From positions 1 to 64,000 of the forward strand of contig NC_088963.1 in the NCBI RefSeq assembly GCF_010111755.1: a stretch of DNA of 64,000 bases, given 5' to 3'. Position numbers and translations under genes: made by a program. The notes beneath the pieces were generated by a model that worked only from the letters and a program-made list of their open reading frames with translations, searched no databases and was not told the origin of the DNA. Position 1 is the stretch's first letter. Every line of letters starts with the position of its first letter. This document shows positions 53,501 through 63,735 of this stretch, in pieces. The DNA comes from Nakaseomyces glabratus (lineage: Eukaryota > Ascomycota > Saccharomycetes > Saccharomycetales > Saccharomycetaceae).

Positions 53501-55979
53501 TATCAGTTTGTATATCAAAGTATTGCTGTTGAAATACAGGATTTGTTAGCTTTTTCATATTTTCGGGAGTTTTCTTAATCATAGCACTGGGATGGAATGT
53601 TGTCTTCGGCTTAAATTGTTTTTCAAAGGTAGATTTATCAGATAGGTCATATGGCGGGTTATTTCTAGATGAATTACTAATTTTCCCTACAAATTGAGGA
53701 TCTTTGATTATTGTATCGCCCTTTCGTGATCGAATTGAATTGTTTTCTTCACTATTAGTCCTTTGAGATTTTGTCAGAGTATTTCTTGACGTGGAGGATT
53801 TATGGATGGTAGTTGTTTTATCATTGATTTTTTTTAGTTCTTTAAGATCTTCCTCGTCAGGATCGGAAGAAATGTTTTCCGCTTTGAAATTAGCAGTAGA
53901 TATGGGCAAAAAAATATCTCTGTCATAGTCTTTGAGGAATGTTTGTAAATCATTAATATCATCAGAAGGGTTTAAATAATCTAGTTCTAGTTCTTGAACC
54001 AATTCTGTATCTGTCAAACCCATCATCTGTAGATCATAAATTTGGCATCTTGGAGTCCACTTATTGGTATCCTTCGTTTTATCATTCCAGAAAAAAATAT
54101 TCAGCCAAGGCGGTATGCAATGATGTAGCTTATTTTCATAATCAATGTATCGAAATAGTGGTACGACATGTAAAGGAGGGTTAGAAAGACAAATCAAATC
54201 CATCGTTAGTTCTAGAGATAATAATTTTTTACAAGATAGTTGTAACAGATCGTAATCGACATCATATAAACCTTTTCCCGGACTGATAATCATCACATGG
54301 GTGGACGTATGTCTGAGATCAAGCTGTCTGAAGGGATCAACTATTGTAGTCGCAGCAAAATTGATTAGTTCAAGGATATTTGATTTGATCACAGGAGCAA
54401 ATCTGCCCTTAATAACCGAAAGTTCATTATCCTTTTTATCATCAGATTTACGAGACAATAATTCTCTTGTGATTTCCATAAATTCTTTTCTCAGACTTTC
54501 CATGATTTCAACCCAATATATAACACTAACTTGATCTACAACGATTCTGTAATAATCTGTTGTGTTCTTGATTCTTTGGCCAGGTTTTAAATCCTTGTAA
54601 GAAGATGTAGACATGTCCATTGATATTGCAAACGCGATGGTTATGCTATGATGGGTCTCAATATCCTTCCACTTGTTGAAGATTTTGGGGAAAAAGGAGT
54701 TGATCATTTTTTGAAACATTTGTTCGCCAGATTCATCGAAACTCCACATTTCATTAGTAATTTGTATAATAAACAAAAGCCGTGATGACTCGGATCTGAA
54801 AACGATCTTAGTATTGTCATTTATGTATCCCGATAGTACTTTCTTACCATTTTTATAGATTCCGTTGACAGTGGTTCTGATAGAATCTAAAAACATAATT
54901 CGTTGTCCGGTGAAAACACAAGTATCTACCAATTCAGAAGACATGCACCACATATCACCTCTATTCACAAGAATATCTTTTATATGCAGTTCTATCAAAT
55001 CGGCAGCAGTGTCTTCTTTTCTCTTGGGTTTAATCCATACACGGGATCTTGGTGGTAAGTCTAGGAGTAATTGTAATTGACCCAAAGCCACTGAGATATT
55101 TCCAAACTTGTGACATCTTTTCCTGGTTTCTTCATCAAAATCATGGGCAATGAAATATAATTTTTTGTCTCTAGAGTTTTTATTGCTTCTTGCAGAAGTA
55201 GATTTACGTTTACGATATGTCCTCAGTTCGCAAAGTTGTCCTTCTTTAATATGGGGTAGTTTCTTTAAATCTAGCATGACCAATTTTTCAGACACTCTAG
55301 ATTCGTGGTATACCAGGTCTAATTGTAATGTCCTGTTTATTTCTACGTTTGCTACAGCATTAGATGAAATTGATTGGGGTTGATTATTCGAACGTGGGTC
55401 TGTATCTACCAGTAAAGATGAGGTATAGTGACTATCGTCTTGTGGTTCTACTTGAACAGGTTTGTTTCCATTATTGATTTCTTTATAACTAGTAGTAATT
55501 GTTGGTAGTCTTTGTAATCTCGATTTAACGGAATTTGCGTCATGAGAAACTGTTGTTGTGGAGTCAATACCAGCAGAGCGACCAAATCCAGCTGTCATTA
55601 GATTTGTATCTATACCACTCTGCAATGATTGTCCACTGATGGTTTGTATCTCATTCTGGGATGATGCGATGGGTGCTTTCCCGACTATAGCTACACCAGC
55701 ATTTAATACCAACGTATTAGCATTTGTTGTATTGGATGCAGTTCCTCTTGAACGTCCTGACGATATAGTTAGTTTATATATATTTTCATTCTCAGTCTTA
55801 TTCTTATTCTTATTCTTATTCTTATTTTTAATACTGGGACTGTCATTGTGATTGGTATTAGTACTAGTACTGGTGCCACCTGCACCAAGACTTAATTCAT
55901 TAACATCTTTTCTACTATTGATACTATCATCGTTAGATCTCTTATTAGACTGGTTTTTGCTCCGTAAAGCCGAAAACAT
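50565..55979 (-). CDS. IML1: SEACIT/GATOR1 subunit Iml1, GAP for Gtr1
   Basis: A 1,804-residue vacuole-associated protein. With Npr2 and Npr3 it forms SEACIT, which stimulates GTP hydrolysis on Gtr1 and so switches off TORC1 when amino acids are scarce. Low-complexity N-terminal sequence (KNKNKNKNK near residue 52) precedes the N-terminal domain. The conserved Iml1 core follows with FRQLDLRHTSTHVMIISPGKGLYD, a Ser/Asn-rich linker comes next, and a DEP domain lies near residue 1,450 (RHANCFVGSEMVNWLIRNF). The C-terminal domain ends in SRTCYSYAKLRAVFLDAKEKW. The length exceeds S. cerevisiae Iml1 (1,584), mainly through the low-complexity linkers. The longer reading begins with GTG; the first ATG (MFSALRSKN) is used. 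Position matches YJR138W. Confidence 0.96.
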   Translation of the reverse strand: MFSALRSKNQSNKRSNDDSINSRKDVNELSLGAGGTSTSTNTNHNDSPSIKNKNKNKNKNKTENENIYKLTISSGRSRGTASNTTNANTLVLNAGVAIVGKAPIASSQNEIQTISGQSLQSGIDTNLMTAGFGRSAGIDSTTTVSHDANSVKSRLQRLPTITTSYKEINNGNKPVQVEPQDDSHYTSSLLVDTDPRSNNQPQSISSNAVANVEINRTLQLDLVYHESRVSEKLVMLDLKKLPHIKEGQLCELRTYRKRKSTSARSNKNSRDKKLYFIAHDFDEETRKRCHKFGNISVALGQLQLLLDLPPRSRVWIKPKRKEDTAADLIELHIKDILVNRGDMWCMSSELVDTCVFTGQRIMFLDSIRTTVNGIYKNGKKVLSGYINDNTKIVFRSESSRLLFIIQITNEMWSFDESGEQMFQKMINSFFPKIFNKWKDIETHHSITIAFAISMDMSTSSYKDLKPGQRIKNTTDYYRIVVDQVSVIYWVEIMESLRKEFMEITRELLSRKSDDKKDNELSVIKGRFAPVIKSNILELINFAATTIVDPFRQLDLRHTSTHVMIISPGKGLYDVDYDLLQLSCKKLLSLELTMDLICLSNPPLHVVPLFRYIDYENKLHHCIPPWLNIFFWNDKTKDTNKWTPRCQIYDLQMMGLTDTELVQELELDYLNPSDDINDLQTFLKDYDRDIFLPISTANFKAENISSDPDEEDLKELKKINDKTTTIHKSSTSRNTLTKSQRTNSEENNSIRSRKGDTIIKDPQFVGKISNSSRNNPPYDLSDKSTFEKQFKPKTTFHPSAMIKKTPENMKKLTNPVFQQQYFDIQTDNGLTGNSKNLLIKNTKYLTPIIDEPQTPLVTGNLYRTRFESQSNDNELNENSKLPERGGGTDERRNVSAADTLKDVTKKSSIKDFTQRIFTKFLATTKQSNFNSDGINSSAITEDAVLISDDTDGKTNNNNDFAVYPSSVADGDVSGDNQHRLNNKDSFTSILKPIPRPQLGVKIFKSDINNLSSNENVNSETKQNLLGTRNTINRKQFTASPHFTSSTKNSVSNHSRFIKFDSMDDWIEILEDSIPSYSFLGDDLLPTRWRDVWPKNVFRKYSKWKSFTSPAELPITLKRFPSKYELENNFMLRNHSVTQNWEQEQYKLTTKDLLRNMIYLRLLVGFQICTSSTIEEVESARKGDRDVFAIHKYLRGDLTGTFKIYMLMGSEIHRLHYDNSGTINVERYIEKSERNVFDQVPSYTSFVKTRYDSNYRKTDVDPIHTKRSEFNWNLLDQLLAGYSDPYLYDEWHGFRSKYVILPAEIPSNTFSMVVNGKNETLTTEEIRVEGLRKLIASITRLKLLSVEESKIQKDRKTEIQPEVIFYTGSLFDFLNEQQAQLDSSTLNFKDSIFGDVTKKLNKNIDLKNLAQELQMGENKLNLVTRKWHWKRHANCFVGSEMVNWLIRNFSDIDTRSTAISYGQKLMNDGLFIHVLDKHSFLDGNYFYQISPEFIINMNTVERTNSKNSNTSDNNTLKKTTSRNSTESNLTPLSMRNKVSTMDDDSTQLANTTSANSYKEKKTVVLSNSMLINVDPSSKSYKEELCTVHFDRVHNPEHCFHIRLEWLTTTPKLIDNMLGNWARICEKYGLKLIEIPWNELCTIPSVDPFHTFVQLHLVINPWEDPEFNDPELFAVSKFYYHIHLLKMSGFLLDNRASRFFQRDDADFEIMYSWGKPQFKYAQYIHTTGAYIAEMRENGNIFLAPNNVYMSRVNRANVISKTRSSPTFTVDSRKVVIEFSRTCYSYAKLRAVFLDAKEKWLSNKTVED

Positions 55980-57137
55980 CTGAAGATAATAAAAAAATTT
56001 AGGGAAGTAAAACAATAGGAAACAATTGAAAAACAACACAGACTAAGAAAGAAAAAAAATTAAGAAAAAAAAAAAAAGGGAAGAAAACTTTTTCCCTAAC
56101 TCTTCAGTCTGGATCAATTAGGAACAAAAAAAACCTCGATTTCGTAAGCCCTTTATATACTTTTATTTTTCCCTAGTTGATTCTTCTTTGCTAATAATTT
56201 CAAAAAAAAAAAAAAAGAAAAGAAATAAAAGTTAAGTTAAAGCGCCACAAAAACCCTATATTTAGCAGAAATAGTTTACGGATGTGAGGGTGGAGAATTA
56301 GATGCAGGTCACAGGCCACAGATAGCTATGCAGAAACTTATCAGCGGCTATATAGATAAAAAAAGAAGAAAAGAGTCGCTCACCCTTTTTTTTGTATTTT
56401 CTTTTTTTAGTGTTTTTGTGTCAAGATCTGGAAAAGCCACGAAATAAGCAGTTAATCTTTGGATAAAGACAGGTTGCTCGAAGACTAAACACAGATCTCC
56501 TCGTAGACAAACAGTGGCTAGCGAGTTAATGAAATTATTTGTTCGGCGGCTATTACCGAGGTGTAGGGGGGCTCCGGCTCCGGATATTTCTTTCTCTTAC
56601 CGTGGGGTTGCTATAAATTCCTCCTTAATTTTGTCCGCGCTTTTATATCCGCCTCGTCTACTGCTTTGTCTGTGTATTTCTAGTTTTAGTTTTCCTATTG
56701 CAGAGAAATATCAGTGGAAGTGGAACTTGAAGTTGGGGCAAGGGTGGAGCCTTCTTTTCCAAACTTTAGTGAGGTCTTCCTGCGGTGAATTGTAAGAAAG
56801 ATTAATAGAAATCCAACTATCGATATGAGTTGGTATCGGCGGCTATAACTGAAAAAACCGGTCCGAGCTTTGTTAAGCACACACGAATATCTGCAGATTT
56901 TCTTTCTTTTAATCTATCAATTTAAATTTTCACACACTTCTGAAGGTGGGAATCTAGTACAGACCCTTTGTGTTCTCTAAAGATATTTGGCTCTTGAAGT
57001 TCCTTATTCAGTTGTATGAAGTGTTTTGATGATGGCTCCAATACGGACCTACCGCTATTTCTTTACTCTTTTTTCGTTTCGATCAGATTGGAAACTCCAG
57101 TAGTTCAAGAACGTTTATACAATTGTCGAGTCTTCGG

Positions 57138-57143
57138 CACGTG
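57138..57143. promoter_or_regulatory. CACGTG (Cbf1/Met4-type) site 1
   Basis: A CACGTG palindrome, recognised by Cbf1, about 2.0 kb before the MET5 ATG. It is the first of four in this intergenic region. Confidence 0.4.
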
Positions 57144-57385
57144 ATATAGTTCTCTCTAAATGTATTGGCTCCTGCTTTTCAAAAGTTAGTTCAGCGGTTT
57201 ATCAACATCCAAAAAATTTAGGTGGTCAGTGGTTACCTTATATTGAAACCAAACTATTGAAGAATGCTTATGACACTTGAATCAATCGCGTTTGTATCCA
57301 TGTGCTATACTCTCTACTCTAACTACCAGATCCCAGCAAGTAGACAAAAAGATTGTTTATGCCGGTTCCTTGCGCATCAAACATC

Positions 57386-57412
57386 AACATCATCATCATC
57401 ATCATCATCGTA
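57386..57412 (+). repeat. CAT trinucleotide microsatellite
   Basis: About eight consecutive cat/atc triplets, following acatcaac. It is a simple repeat in non-coding DNA. Confidence 0.9.
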
Positions 57413-57434
57413 TCACAAAATTCGTGATGACTTC

Positions 57435-57479
57435 GGGGGGAAGTGGGAGCAGGGGTGGGGGGAAGTGGGAGCAGGGGGG
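57435..57479 (+). repeat. G-rich tandem duplication with quadruplex potential
   Basis: Two near-identical copies of ggggggaagtgggagcaggg stand in tandem, followed by a G run. Six G tracts of three or more lie within 45 bp separated by 1-4 other bases, which meets the usual quadruplex rule. Confidence 0.75.
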
Positions 57480-57634
57480 CATACCTTAAGGAAAGCCCGG
57501 GTAACCAAGATCAAATTAAAAAAAAAAGAAAAAAAACAGTACTACTCATTCCGTACAAAACACCTTCGAAGTCGGAAAGGGAAAGAAGAAATAATTATCA
57601 TGTGATCAAGATAGACACGATGTACGTATTTGGC

Positions 57635-57640
57635 CACGTG
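57635..57640. promoter_or_regulatory. CACGTG site 2
   Basis: Second CACGTG, about 1.5 kb before MET5. Confidence 0.4.
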
Positions 57641-57748
57641 TCGGATTTGTATATAACCATTCACGTATTATTATTTCTATGGCAGCTGGTTTCATCCAGC
57701 TAATATGAAGCGAGGAGGACGTCATTGACTATTTGGAAAACGCCAAAT

Positions 57749-57754
57749 CACGTG
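57749..57754. promoter_or_regulatory. CACGTG site 3, with adjacent TCA (TCACGTG)
   Basis: TCACGTG matches the preferred Cbf1-Met4-Met28 context. It is about 1.4 kb before MET5. Confidence 0.45.
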
Positions 57755-57931
57755 TTTTTGCTCAATGATGTTTCTTAAGAAATACAGCAAGAGGTTAGAT
57801 TGGATTTTCTATTAGTGCGCGTTTTTCTATACCGACCAGAATGTGTTCTTTTGAAAACACCGATGTCCACAAGAGAAATTGAGTGGGTGGATAAGTGGAA
57901 AGATACAGCCCTGTAAGAAGGGCAGAAGCAA

Positions 57932-57940
57932 AAACTGTGG
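57932..57940 (+). promoter_or_regulatory. AAACTGTGG (Met31/Met32-type) site
   Basis: An exact match to the Met31/Met32 core, between the third and fourth CACGTG. The combination is typical of sulfur-assimilation promoters. Confidence 0.5.
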
Positions 57941-58159
57941 ATCTATCCATTTTCCTCAAATAAAGCAGCACAAGCTCAGATTGTCCTGTAGGTGAACTGA
58001 TACCGGAGATTATTTTGCTGCTTCTCTACTGCTCTACTGCCTGTAGATGAATAATATCATGTGAGTAAGAACCACTTATTGGCTCAGATTGTACAGGGAA
58101 GAGGCATCAACAATAAGATCATGTGATTTTAGGCCTAGCTAGCACTCAATCTCGCTCTC

Positions 58160-58165
58160 CACGTG
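58160..58165. promoter_or_regulatory. CACGTG site 4
   Basis: The CACGTG nearest MET5, about 960 bp before its ATG. Confidence 0.45.
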
Positions 58166-59127
58166 ATTTTCTTGTTATGTTTTGTTTGTTATTTTTGGTT
58201 CCAATCCTTTTCTATACGGGCCATATTAGGCAGAATTCATGAGAGGTGAGCCCACTCCAATACAAGGATATGCTCCCACTCCCACGTCTGTAACATTGAA
58301 ACATGAGGGGAAAGGTACGGTAAGTCCGCTGCCTTCTGAGTCGATGTGATCTCAGATACGTCCCAGACCAGAAGCAGACTCTTAATTGTGAAGTATCAGA
58401 ATTCTTTTAAAAAAAACCGAACTCGCATTTTTGGTGGAACCAAAAGTTACGTTAGAAATGGCTTGATCCCTATCCCCTCGATGTGGAAGTCTTTGTTGTG
58501 AAGATGATTTGAATCACATTCGAGCCACACTTCAACAATATAGCCTGATGTTTGAGTAAAGTGGTAACCGGTCAATTCATTCATTTCACGATGACTATTA
58601 TTTGTCATTACATTGGAGCTGTCGAGTGCTTAAAAAAAGGTGATCATAGATTCATATGCGTTATTCCATGTGTGTGTGTTCTCAGTGAATTATATGTGTA
58701 AGTAAAGTGATCAATATGTGTGGTAGAGTGTGATTGGGCCCGTATGTGATTGCATGCGTTAATGTAAAGGTGGAGGAACATAACAGAAATTATATTTGTG
58801 GATTGAATTTCAGCTGTGTATGGAAGTACCATGATAGTATGGCTGTCAAATTCATCACAAAAAAAAAAATGATGGTCATTGGAATTTAGAAAGAAGATGA
58901 CTTTTTTCCATTGATATATAAACCAACGGTTGTTAGAGAAAGTAGTATTCTGCCAAGTCAAGTCTCTTCTAGTAGCTGACCTTGTACTTACTTCAAAGTT
59001 TCTTAGCCTTTCAACTGAGCTAAAATAATAAGTCCTAAAATTAGATCAAACAGGCATTGTGAATTGGCCTTGAATTTTGTTTGATTATTAATAGCTCTTA
59101 TTTTTTTTGCATTTTTTGTTATTCACC

Positions 59128-62100
59128 ATGACTGCAGGAACTGCCGGTTTGGATACAGGTCGCCCATTGTACTATGTTGGTGCTCAGAAGGATAACACGC
59201 CAAGAGATGAAAGCCTAGTTTCTTACGTTTTCAAAGGGGAAACCGATTATATTAAACTATTGGCCTCTACAGATCCATTGTCCCGTGTAATTGATAACAA
59301 CAAAGGAGGTGTAGTACTACTAGATCAAGTCACACTTTTGGAATCATTGCCTCACCTGTATTCTATAGGTAAGAAGGATTCTACATCTAACATTACAGAA
59401 GGTTCTGTTATCACAATAATTGTTGATCTTAACCTGGAGGATTATTCCATCATTCCAGCCGTCAGTGATCTACATTTACCCATTCATATTGGCTTAGAAT
59501 CTATTAATTTAGAGCAAAATGGTATCCACTTCATCAATTTCAACAGGATCAACGGCACTCAAACAGCAAATAACATCTTCACATCAGGAGCTGCTTCACC
59601 AAAAAATCTAATTATTAACTTGTCTCAATATTACAATGAACTTGTGAAGTCCGTTCCAGAGGATGTTGCTATTTTCAATATAACAGAATACAAGAAAAAT
59701 TTACTACCAGAAATATTGGCAAATGTTCCAAGTAGCATCACCAGGATTAATCTACTCCAAGGTTCTTCAACTGCGTCTGAAAATCAAGAATATGAAGATG
59801 GCTTTGAGCCATTCTTATTAGACTTCTTTGCTGATTTTGAAGTTTTGGTGCAAAACAATATCCAACAGTTGTTGCTAACTAAGATTGGTAATAAGGTTGA
59901 TGACTTCAATTCTGTTTCAGCAAAGATAATTTCCAACCTAGAATCTGCTAAACCAGTCAAGAATCTATTTGTAGGTGAGGTGGTCGATATTAGCAAGGAT
60001 GTGACGGAAGACTATTCCAACTCAATTAAAAATATTTTGAAATTAGAAGATGCCTATATTAAGGTTTTAAAGCAACTACTTGGTAACAACCTCTCAATAA
60101 TTAACGAATACAGTAACTCTACTATTAATACCCTAAGTCCTGAGTTCGGTTATGGGCGCTATCTACAAGAGAAGGAGATTCAAAACAAGCTAGTTGAATT
60201 AGCAAGAAAGTCATTGGATCCTCAATTATTTCATTCACAGGAATCAGATGAGTTTGTGAAGAAATTGTCCAAGTGGGTGAGCTTTAAGTCTTCGTCGTTA
60301 GATCAAAATTTACTTGAAGAAGCCAATAAAATTGGTTCAGACATCTTTGAATATTTAAAGACTGATGCACACTCACAAACAGCTATCAAGCTTCTAGAAG
60401 TTGCAGAAAACGACGAAAAATACTTCCAATTCAAATCATCTTGGCTAATTGGTTCAGATGCTTGGTCTTATGATTTGGGTAATTCTGGTGTACACCAAGT
60501 TCTAACCTCCTCAGATAATATTAACATGTTAATCATTGATTCTGAGCCATATGAACAAAGGAAAGCGTCTACTCAAAGGAAAAAAGATGTTGGTTTATAT
60601 GCCATGAATTTTCATAATGTTTATGTTGCATCTGTTGCCGTCTACTCTTCTTACACACAACTTTTAACGGCATTCATTGAAGCCAATAAATTTAACGGGC
60701 CTTCTATTGTTTTGGCTTACTTGCCTTACAAATCTGAAAAAGATACACCTTTGGATGTATTGAAGGAAACTAAAAGCGGTGTTGAGTCCGGTTACTGGCC
60801 ACTGTATAGATATGATCCTTCAAAAGAAGAAGCTGATGAACAATCTGCATTCCAGCTGGATTCATCTGTTATAAGAAAGCAATTAGAGGCCTTCTTGGAA
60901 AGAGAAAATAAACTTACACTATTGACCAAGAGAAATCCAGCTCTCGCTAGAACATTAGCTCAGTCAGCATCAGATGTTGTTACCCAGAAGCAAAATAAGA
61001 GGGCTGAGGCTGCTCTTGAAAGCTTACTAAACGGTTTGTCAGGGCCTCCTCTTCACATCTACTTTGCCTCTGATGGTGGTAACGCCTCTAACCTTGCTAA
61101 GAGATTGCATGGTCGTGCATCTGCCAGAGGTTTAAAATCCACTGTGCTATCCATGGATGATTTAATACTGGATGAGTTACCAGGTGAGGAAAATGTCGTG
61201 TTCATCACTTCGACTGGTGGTCAAGGTGAATTTCCACAAGATGGTAAGTCCTTCTGGGATGCATTGAAGGGTTCCACTGATTTGGATCTCTCTAACTTGA
61301 ATGTCTCTGTCTTTGGTCTTGGTGATTCTCAATATTGGCCAAGAAAGGAAGATAAGAAATATTATAACAAGCCTGCACAGGATCTTTACAGAAGACTGGA
61401 ATTTTTGGGCGCAAAAATTCTTGCCCCGCTAGGATTAGGTGATGATCAAGGTGATGATGGTTATCAAACTGGATATTCTGAATGGGAACCGAAATTATGG
61501 GAAGCTCTTGGTGTGGCTAATGTTGAGGTAGAGGATGAGCCAAAGCCAATAACAAACGAAGATATTAAGTTGAATTCTGACTTCTTGAGAGGTACTATTG
61601 CTTCAGATCTAAAGGATGAATCTACTGGTACAGTTCAATATTCTAATGAGCAACTGATGAAGTTCCACGGTATTTATACACAAGATGATCGTGATATTAG
61701 AGAGGTACGTAAAAGTGAGGGGTTGGAGCCTTACTACTATTTCATGGCCAGAGCTAGACTTCCTGGTGGTAAATGTACCCCACACCAGTGGTTAGGATTG
61801 GACAAGTTGTCTGAAGACAGTGGTAATGGGACACTAAAACTAACTACGAGAGCCACGTTCCAAATTCACGGTGTTTTAAAGAAGAACCTGAAGCATACAC
61901 TGAGAGGTATGAATGCAGTTCTGATTGACACCTTGGCTGCCGCAGGTGATGTCAACAGAAATGTCATGGTAACTGCCCTTCCAGCTCAGGCAAAAATTCA
62001 CAAGCAAATCTCTACTATGGCCGCTGAAATTTCCGAACACTTCTTGCCAAAGACAACTGCTTATCATGAGATTTGGTTGGACGGTCCAGAAGAGCAAGAT

Positions 62101-63336
62101 TATGAAGATGATTGGAATGAAAGATTTAACAATAGAAAAGAAGGACCAAGAAAGAAGAAGACCTTGGTTAGTGGAAATGCTTTAGTTGATATTGAGCCAA
62201 TATATGGACCAACTTACATGCCAAGAAAGTTCAAATTCAATTTAACAGTGCCTCCATACAATGACGTTGATGTCTTTTCTTCTGATATTGGTTTGATTGC
62301 TATTGTCGATAAAGAAAAGAACTCTATTGAAGGTTATAACATTTACGTTGGTGGTGGTATGGGTACAACTCATGGTAATAAGAAGACTTATCCTAGAGTA
62401 GCATCCTCATTTGGTTATGTCAAGAATGAAGATGTTTTACCAGCCCTTGAAGCTTTGCTGATTATCCAAAGAGACTATGGTAACAGGGAAGATCGTAAAC
62501 AAGCCCGTGTCAAGTACACTGTTGATAGACTTGGTGTTCAAGGCTACAAAGAAAAGGCTGAAGAAATTTGGGGTAAGAAATTCGAACCGGAAAGATCTTA
62601 TGAAATCACATCTAACATTGATTATTTTGGATGGGTTAAGGATGAAAATGGATTAAACCATTTTACTGCCTATATTGAAAATGGTAGGGTTATTGATACT
62701 CCTGATCTACCTCAAAAGACTGGTTTGCGAGTATTAGCGCAGTATATGGAAAAGAACAATACGGGTCATTTCAGGCTTACTGGTAACCAACATTTAGTTG
62801 TCTCAGACATCACTGATGAACATTTGGATGCTGTAAAGGAGATTTTGGCCAAATATACCTTAGACAATGCTGATTTCTCAGGTTTACGTCTATCTTCATC
62901 CGCTTGTGTCGGTTTACCAACATGTGGTCTAGCATTTGCTGAGTCAGAAAGATATTTACCAGACGTAATTACTCAATTGGAGGATACCTTAGAAGAATAT
63001 GGTCTGCGTCACGATAGTATTATCATGCGTATGACTGGTTGTCCAAATGGTTGTTCTCGTCCTTGGTTAGCAGAGCTTGCACTTGTGGGTAAAGCCCCAC
63101 ATACGTATAACTTGTACCTAGGTGGTGGTTATTACGGTCAAAGAGTTAACAAGCTGTACAGGGCCAATTTGAATGATGAAGAAATTGTTGACGTGATCAA
63201 ACCACTATTTAAGAGATATGCAGCTGAGAGAAATGAAGGCGAATATTTCGGAGATTTCGTCATCAGGGCAGGCATTGTTAAGCCTACTCTGGAAGGGCGT
63301 CTGTTCCACGAGGATATCTCTGAAGATGCTTTCTGA
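59128..63336 (+). CDS. MET5: Sulfite reductase beta subunit
   Basis: A 1,402-residue hemoprotein subunit that reduces sulfite to sulfide, with electrons from the Met10 flavoprotein, in sulfur assimilation. An N-terminal region (1-640) resembles the pyruvate-oxidoreductase-type fold of Met5/Ecm17. A flavodoxin-like domain follows (about 645-800: HIYFASDGGNASNLAKRLHG, STGGQGEFPQDGKSFW, FGLGDSQYWP). The siroheme/4Fe-4S reductase half follows it. The cluster ligands are C1260-x5-C1266 (ACVGLPTCG) and C1305-x3-C1309 (GCPNGCSRP), all intact. S. cerevisiae Met5 has 1,442 residues. I use the ATG at 59128, since the longer frame begins with TTG. Position matches YJR137C. CACGTG and AAACTGTGG sites upstream support Met4 control. 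Confidence 0.97.
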   Translation: MTAGTAGLDTGRPLYYVGAQKDNTPRDESLVSYVFKGETDYIKLLASTDPLSRVIDNNKGGVVLLDQVTLLESLPHLYSIGKKDSTSNITEGSVITIIVDLNLEDYSIIPAVSDLHLPIHIGLESINLEQNGIHFINFNRINGTQTANNIFTSGAASPKNLIINLSQYYNELVKSVPEDVAIFNITEYKKNLLPEILANVPSSITRINLLQGSSTASENQEYEDGFEPFLLDFFADFEVLVQNNIQQLLLTKIGNKVDDFNSVSAKIISNLESAKPVKNLFVGEVVDISKDVTEDYSNSIKNILKLEDAYIKVLKQLLGNNLSIINEYSNSTINTLSPEFGYGRYLQEKEIQNKLVELARKSLDPQLFHSQESDEFVKKLSKWVSFKSSSLDQNLLEEANKIGSDIFEYLKTDAHSQTAIKLLEVAENDEKYFQFKSSWLIGSDAWSYDLGNSGVHQVLTSSDNINMLIIDSEPYEQRKASTQRKKDVGLYAMNFHNVYVASVAVYSSYTQLLTAFIEANKFNGPSIVLAYLPYKSEKDTPLDVLKETKSGVESGYWPLYRYDPSKEEADEQSAFQLDSSVIRKQLEAFLERENKLTLLTKRNPALARTLAQSASDVVTQKQNKRAEAALESLLNGLSGPPLHIYFASDGGNASNLAKRLHGRASARGLKSTVLSMDDLILDELPGEENVVFITSTGGQGEFPQDGKSFWDALKGSTDLDLSNLNVSVFGLGDSQYWPRKEDKKYYNKPAQDLYRRLEFLGAKILAPLGLGDDQGDDGYQTGYSEWEPKLWEALGVANVEVEDEPKPITNEDIKLNSDFLRGTIASDLKDESTGTVQYSNEQLMKFHGIYTQDDRDIREVRKSEGLEPYYYFMARARLPGGKCTPHQWLGLDKLSEDSGNGTLKLTTRATFQIHGVLKKNLKHTLRGMNAVLIDTLAAAGDVNRNVMVTALPAQAKIHKQISTMAAEISEHFLPKTTAYHEIWLDGPEEQDYEDDWNERFNNRKEGPRKKKTLVSGNALVDIEPIYGPTYMPRKFKFNLTVPPYNDVDVFSSDIGLIAIVDKEKNSIEGYNIYVGGGMGTTHGNKKTYPRVASSFGYVKNEDVLPALEALLIIQRDYGNREDRKQARVKYTVDRLGVQGYKEKAEEIWGKKFEPERSYEITSNIDYFGWVKDENGLNHFTAYIENGRVIDTPDLPQKTGLRVLAQYMEKNNTGHFRLTGNQHLVVSDITDEHLDAVKEILAKYTLDNADFSGLRLSSSACVGLPTCGLAFAESERYLPDVITQLEDTLEEYGLRHDSIIMRMTGCPNGCSRPWLAELALVGKAPHTYNLYLGGGYYGQRVNKLYRANLNDEEIVDVIKPLFKRYAAERNEGEYFGDFVIRAGIVKPTLEGRLFHEDISEDAF

Positions 63337-63735
63337 AACTAAAGGGCATCAATGTATCGTATAGATTATTTATTTATTGTGTACACTACTTTAATTTATG
63401 CAAAACTTAGAAAATATACTTTTTTTAATGAATGATTATATGATGTATAGGTATAGATATAATGATAGAAAGGTATATTTAATTTTCATATCTGTTTGTT
63501 TTATGACGCTATTTTATCTTTGTAGTGGTATGTAGTCCCTTGTATTGAAGTTATAAATTTAGTAGTGAAGCAAAGTTTTGTGTGGAGTGATGTTCACCAA
63601 AGCAGAAATTCAATTACAAAACATAAAGTATAATATCAATGTTCTTTATATTAGCAACAACTTGCAGTAGAGAAAAGACATAGAAATAAACTATGAGCTG
63701 TACCAAAGAAAATCCTTTTTGAATTAATGTTGTAG
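63337..63735. other. Intergenic region between MET5 and the last partial gene
   Basis: A 399-bp AT-rich spacer with the MET5 3' end and the promoter of the next gene. A 64-codon minus frame here is a shadow of no likely meaning. Confidence 0.5.

Larger units (their letters stand above)
55980..59127. promoter_or_regulatory. Long divergent intergenic region between IML1 and MET5
   Basis: About 3.1 kb between divergent starts, unusually long for this gene-dense arm. It contains A-rich runs near 56050-56220, a CAT microsatellite, a G-rich repeat, four CACGTG sites and one AAACTGTGG. ATG frames such as the 113-codon one at 57264-57605 overlap simple repeats and other open frames, and show no domain. 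Confidence 0.6.

Noticed and set aside
57264..57605. A 113-codon ATG frame in the IML1-MET5 spacer
   Set aside because: Its body is a CAT microsatellite, a G-rich duplication and an A tract. The overlapping frames are open for the same reason.
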